Shown: one piece after another, positions 38,000 to 39,916 of the stretch
Position numbering within the stretch: position 1 is the first letter of the stretch
How the letters are laid out: the number at the start of each line of letters is the position of its first letter
Assembly: GCA_002309615.1 (NCBI GenBank)
Contig: DBXT01000029.1
Span: 1 to 39,916 of the forward strand
Direction: 5' to 3'
DNA from: Bacteroidales bacterium UBA1205
Lineage (GTDB): Bacteria > Bacteroidota > Bacteroidia > Bacteroidales > WCHB1-69
DNA length: 39,916 bases
Made by a program: the position numbers and the translations under genes
Notes under the pieces: generated by a model
The model's database searches: none
Told to the model about the DNA's origin: nothing
The model's input: the letters and a program-made list of their open reading frames with translations, nothing else

Positions 38000-38028
38000 A
38001 TCATAACATATTTTAATTTCTTAATCAA
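38000..38028 (-). promoter_or_regulatory. Promoter P4 (early recombination operon)
   Basis: The -35 TTGATT is at 38028-38023, the spacer is 17 bp and the -10 TATGAT at 38005-38000 is preceded by TGT. The A/T-rich upstream element matches P2 and P3 (AATATTAAAAAGGGTATTG) and includes the 26-bp repeat. If the phage is circular, the UP element continues into position 1. Confidence 0.8.
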
Positions 38029-38035
38029 TACCCTT

Positions 38036-38061
38036 TTTAATATTTTACTATTTTTTTATAT
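38036..38061. repeat. Right copy of 26-bp direct repeat
   Basis: Identical to positions 1-26. To its left is phage DNA with promoter P4; to its right composition changes to a very A/T-rich, non-phage sequence. It marks either the chimeric join in an A/T-rich repeat or, less likely, an attachment site. Confidence 0.8.
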
Positions 38062-38368
38062 TTTTTTTTATTGTTTTTCAGAATGTTTTATTTCATTAAC
38101 AATTTTTTGTTTAAATCATTTTAATAACATTTTCATAAGTTTATTTCACAATTTTCAAACACACTTTTATATACTTTTAAAGAAACTTTTTTTGAAAAAA
38201 AACAACCTAACATTTTATTTTTCATTGTTTAAAAATTTATCAACTGTTTTAACATTTTTGATTAATACTATAAAATTGAATTTTAAAAAAAGAGTTTTCT
38301 ATTTAAAATATTAATAGACTTCTAAAAAAATGATACTTTTGCATCATAAATTAAATACAAAAAATAAA
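38062..38368. other. A/T-rich intergenic stretch, chromosomal side
   Basis: About 307 bp of extreme A/T content with poly-T and poly-A tracts. I see no gene longer than a few codons, no hairpin terminator and no phage-like promoter. It includes the nadA upstream region with its Bacteroidota-type element. Its composition matches the nadA side, not the phage. Confidence 0.7.
38334..38341 (+). promoter_or_regulatory. Bacteroidota-type -7 element upstream of nadA
   Basis: TACTTTTG fits TAnnTTTG, the -7 element of Bacteroidota primary sigma promoters. It lies 28 bp before the nadA start at 38369. A -33 TTTG is not obvious at the expected distance. It makes the in-frame ATG at 38330 unlikely as the true start, because that ATG precedes the promoter. 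Confidence 0.6.
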
Positions 38369-39289
38369 ATGAATCTACAAGAGAAAATTTTAAAGTTAAA
38401 AGAAGAACAAAATGCTGTTTTATTGGCTCATTATTATACATATCCTGAAATTCAAGATATAGCAGATTGTTTGGGAGATAGTTTGGCATTAGCTCAATAT
38501 GCACAAAAAACAAATGCAGATAAAATTATATTTGCAGGAGTTTTTTTTATGGCCGAAACTGCTAAAATTCTCAATCCGGATAAAAAAGTTTTAATTCCTG
38601 ATGTAAAAGCGGCATGTTCTTTAGCAGATAGTTGTAAAGCTGAAGATTTTGTAGAATTCAAGAAAATGTATCCTGAATATAAAGTAGTTTCTTATGTAAA
38701 TTGCAGTGCTGAAATGAAAGCATTATCCGATGTGATAGTTACTTCAAGTAATGCAGTAAAAATAGTGGAGAGTTTTAAAAAAGATGAAAAAATAATTTTT
38801 GCTCCGGATAGAAATTTAGGAGATTATATAAATAAACTTACAGGCAGAAATATGATATTATGGGATGGTTGTTGTCATGTTCATAATTCATTGATGGCAA
38901 AAGATATGGTAGAATTAAGAAAAAAATATCCAGATGCTGAATTGATTGCTCATCCGGAATGTACAAATATGGTGTTACAATTTGCAGATTTTATAGGATC
39001 AACCACTCAATTATTGGCATATGCTCAAAAATCTGCTTCAAAAAGTTTTATAGTGGCTACAGAAACGGGAATATTGCACAAAATGCAAGCCATGAATCCT
39101 GATAAAACTTTTATAATTGCTTCAGATAATTATAAATCTTGCAGTTGTAACGATTGTCAGTATATGAAACTAAATACCTTAGAAAAAATATATAATTGTT
39201 TACTATCTGACGAAAATGAAATCGTTTTAAGTAAAGAAATTATAGAAAAAGCTAAAATTTCTATATTAAAAATGTTAGAATTATCTTAA
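38369..39289 (+). CDS. nadA: Quinolinate synthase NadA
   Basis: A 306-aa protein. The start at 38369 (MNLQEKILKLKEEQNAVLLA) is preferred over an in-frame ATG at 38330 that lies upstream of the promoter element. It joins iminoaspartate with dihydroxyacetone phosphate to make quinolinate for NAD synthesis. Fe-S ligand cysteines are Cys83 (KAACSLADSC), Cys169 (WDGCCHVH) and Cys263 (CSCNDCQYM), in the usual spacing of NadA, around one 4Fe-4S cluster. HYYTYPEIQDIADCLGDSLA is the family N-terminus. Length is normal. No Shine-Dalgarno site, unlike the phage genes. Confidence 0.95.
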   Translation: MNLQEKILKLKEEQNAVLLAHYYTYPEIQDIADCLGDSLALAQYAQKTNADKIIFAGVFFMAETAKILNPDKKVLIPDVKAACSLADSCKAEDFVEFKKMYPEYKVVSYVNCSAEMKALSDVIVTSSNAVKIVESFKKDEKIIFAPDRNLGDYINKLTGRNMILWDGCCHVHNSLMAKDMVELRKKYPDAELIAHPECTNMVLQFADFIGSTTQLLAYAQKSASKSFIVATETGILHKMQAMNPDKTFIIASDNYKSCSCNDCQYMKLNTLEKIYNCLLSDENEIVLSKEIIEKAKISILKMLELS

Positions 39290-39295
39290 TTTTTA

Positions 39296-39916
39296 TTATT
39301 TACCCCAATTTTCTCTGTCTAAACTTCTAAAATTGATGGCTTCTGCCAAATGTTTTATTTCAATATTTTCGCTATTATCCAAATCGGCAATAGTACGACT
39401 TACTTTTAAAATTCTATCATAAGCACGTGCTGACAAACCTAATTTTTTCATAGCCATTTTCAATGTTTCCATACATTCTTCATTCAATTTGCAATATTGA
39501 TTGACCATTTTTGTTGTCATTTGTGCATTGCAATGAATATTAGGAATATTTCTAAATCGTTCTTCTTGAATATTTCTTGCTTTAATAACTCTTTCTCTGA
39601 TTGTTTTACTGCTCTCCCCTTTTTTCTTGTCAGAAAGTTCATTATAATTAACAGGAATAACTTCTACATGTAAATCAATTCTATCCATTAAAGGTCCGGA
39701 TATTTTATTCAAATATCTTTGTACGGCACCCGGTTGACAAGTACATTCTATAGTTGGATGATTGTAAAATCCACATGGGCAAGGATTCATGGCTGCAATA
39801 AACATAAACGAAGTAGGATATTGCACACTCATTTTAGCTCGAGAAATGGTAACAAATCTGTCTTCTAATGGTTGTCGTAAAACTTCTAAAACTTGTCGTT
39901 TAAATTCCGGCAATTC
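39296..39916 (-). CDS. YifB/ComM-family Mg-chelatase-like AAA+ ATPase, partial
   Basis: The gene runs off the right edge, so its 5' part is missing; about 206 codons of its C-terminal half are present. MNPCPCGFYNHPTIECTCQP with the CPCG and C-C zinc-like cluster, GPLMDRIDLHVEV and SARAYDRILKVSRTIADLDN followed by IEIKHLAEAINFRSLDRENW are hallmarks of the YifB/ComM type. ComM is a helicase that acts in natural transformation; YifB homologues occur widely. It converges with nadA, with only 6 nt between the stops. Codon use is A/T-rich like nadA. Confidence 0.9.
   Translation of the reverse strand, partial: ELPEFKRQVLEVLRQPLEDRFVTISRAKMSVQYPTSFMFIAAMNPCPCGFYNHPTIECTCQPGAVQRYLNKISGPLMDRIDLHVEVIPVNYNELSDKKKGESSKTIRERVIKARNIQEERFRNIPNIHCNAQMTTKMVNQYCKLNEECMETLKMAMKKLGLSARAYDRILKVSRTIADLDNSENIEIKHLAEAINFRSLDRENWGK

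Noticed and set aside
1..38061. 26-bp repeat as attL/attR of a prophage
   Set aside because: No integrase is present, the repeat coincides with the UP element of a phage promoter, and the flank shows a different signal system. A circular phage plus assembly join explains it better, although integration is not excluded.
38330..38368. Longer nadA start at 38330
   Set aside because: The ATG lies before the TACTTTTG promoter element and the added 13 residues do not resemble NadA proteins.

Overview
The window joins two unrelated pieces of DNA. Positions 1 to about 38,035 hold what looks like a complete siphophage genome, with every gene read from the minus strand. Positions from about 38,062 to the end are a much AT-richer chromosomal fragment carrying nadA (plus strand) and the 3' part of a YifB/ComM-family Mg-chelatase-like ATPase gene (minus strand, cut by the window edge). 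The phage genes have strong AGGAGG-type ribosome sites, ATGA/TAATG stop-start overlaps and TTGnnn-17 bp-TGTTAATAT promoters, as expected for a phage of a Gram-positive, Clostridia-like gut bacterium (inference). The nadA fragment lacks a Shine-Dalgarno site and has a TAnnTTTG element, as in Bacteroidota. A 26-bp direct repeat at 1-26 and 38036-38061 closes the phage into a 38,035-bp circle. No integrase is present, so I read the junction as a probable assembly chimera rather than a prophage boundary.

Phage layout, in the direction of transcription (right to left). 37975-34958: early recombination module driven by promoter P4, with a small HTH protein, a 78-aa unknown, Gp157, an ERF annealing protein, a NinB-like protein, an HNH nuclease, a winged-helix protein and an Hjc-like resolvase. 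34809-33438: replisome organizer and helicase loader, behind promoter P6 and a structured leader with competing hairpins. 33346-28877: promoter P3 and a run of small early genes, including an XRE regulator, a membrane-anchored SleB-type wall hydrolase, several zinc-ribbon proteins and an HNH endonuclease. 28833-22405: promoter P7, metallopeptidase, GIY-YIG nuclease, a truncated ParB-like remnant, ParB-methyltransferase fusion, terminase subunits, SPP1-type portal, MuF-like protein and HK97 gp10-like protein. 22407-21711: a self-contained terminator-promoter-two genes-terminator cassette inside the head operon. 21620-16811: promoter P5, scaffold, major capsid protein with a C-terminal extension behind a textbook -1 frameshift signal, connectors, major tail protein and frameshifted tail chaperones. 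16807-7092: tape measure, two tandem paralogous tail hub proteins, receptor-binding and fibre proteins. 6835-4470: a three-domain endolysin, XhlA-like protein, holin, a membrane protein, a mini zinc-finger protein and a sigma-region-4-like protein, ending at a terminator. 4387-1138: a post-lysis cassette with a papain-like protease candidate, a Gly/Phe-rich membrane and Cys-rich protein and a jelly-roll-like protein, ending at a terminator. 980-122: promoter P1 and four small early genes.

The most interesting signals are the capsid frameshift (slippery heptamer, 6-nt spacer, 10-bp stem), the leader of the replication initiator with a possible loop-to-upstream pseudoknot, a repeated promoter family (P1-P4) that shares its UP element, extended -10 and initial transcribed sequence, and the terminator-bounded cassette in the head genes. 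There is no integrase, excisionase, recognisable CI-type repressor, DNA polymerase or replicative helicase. The phage is probably virulent and recruits the host replisome. No tRNA, rRNA, CRISPR array, IS element or retroelement was recognised.
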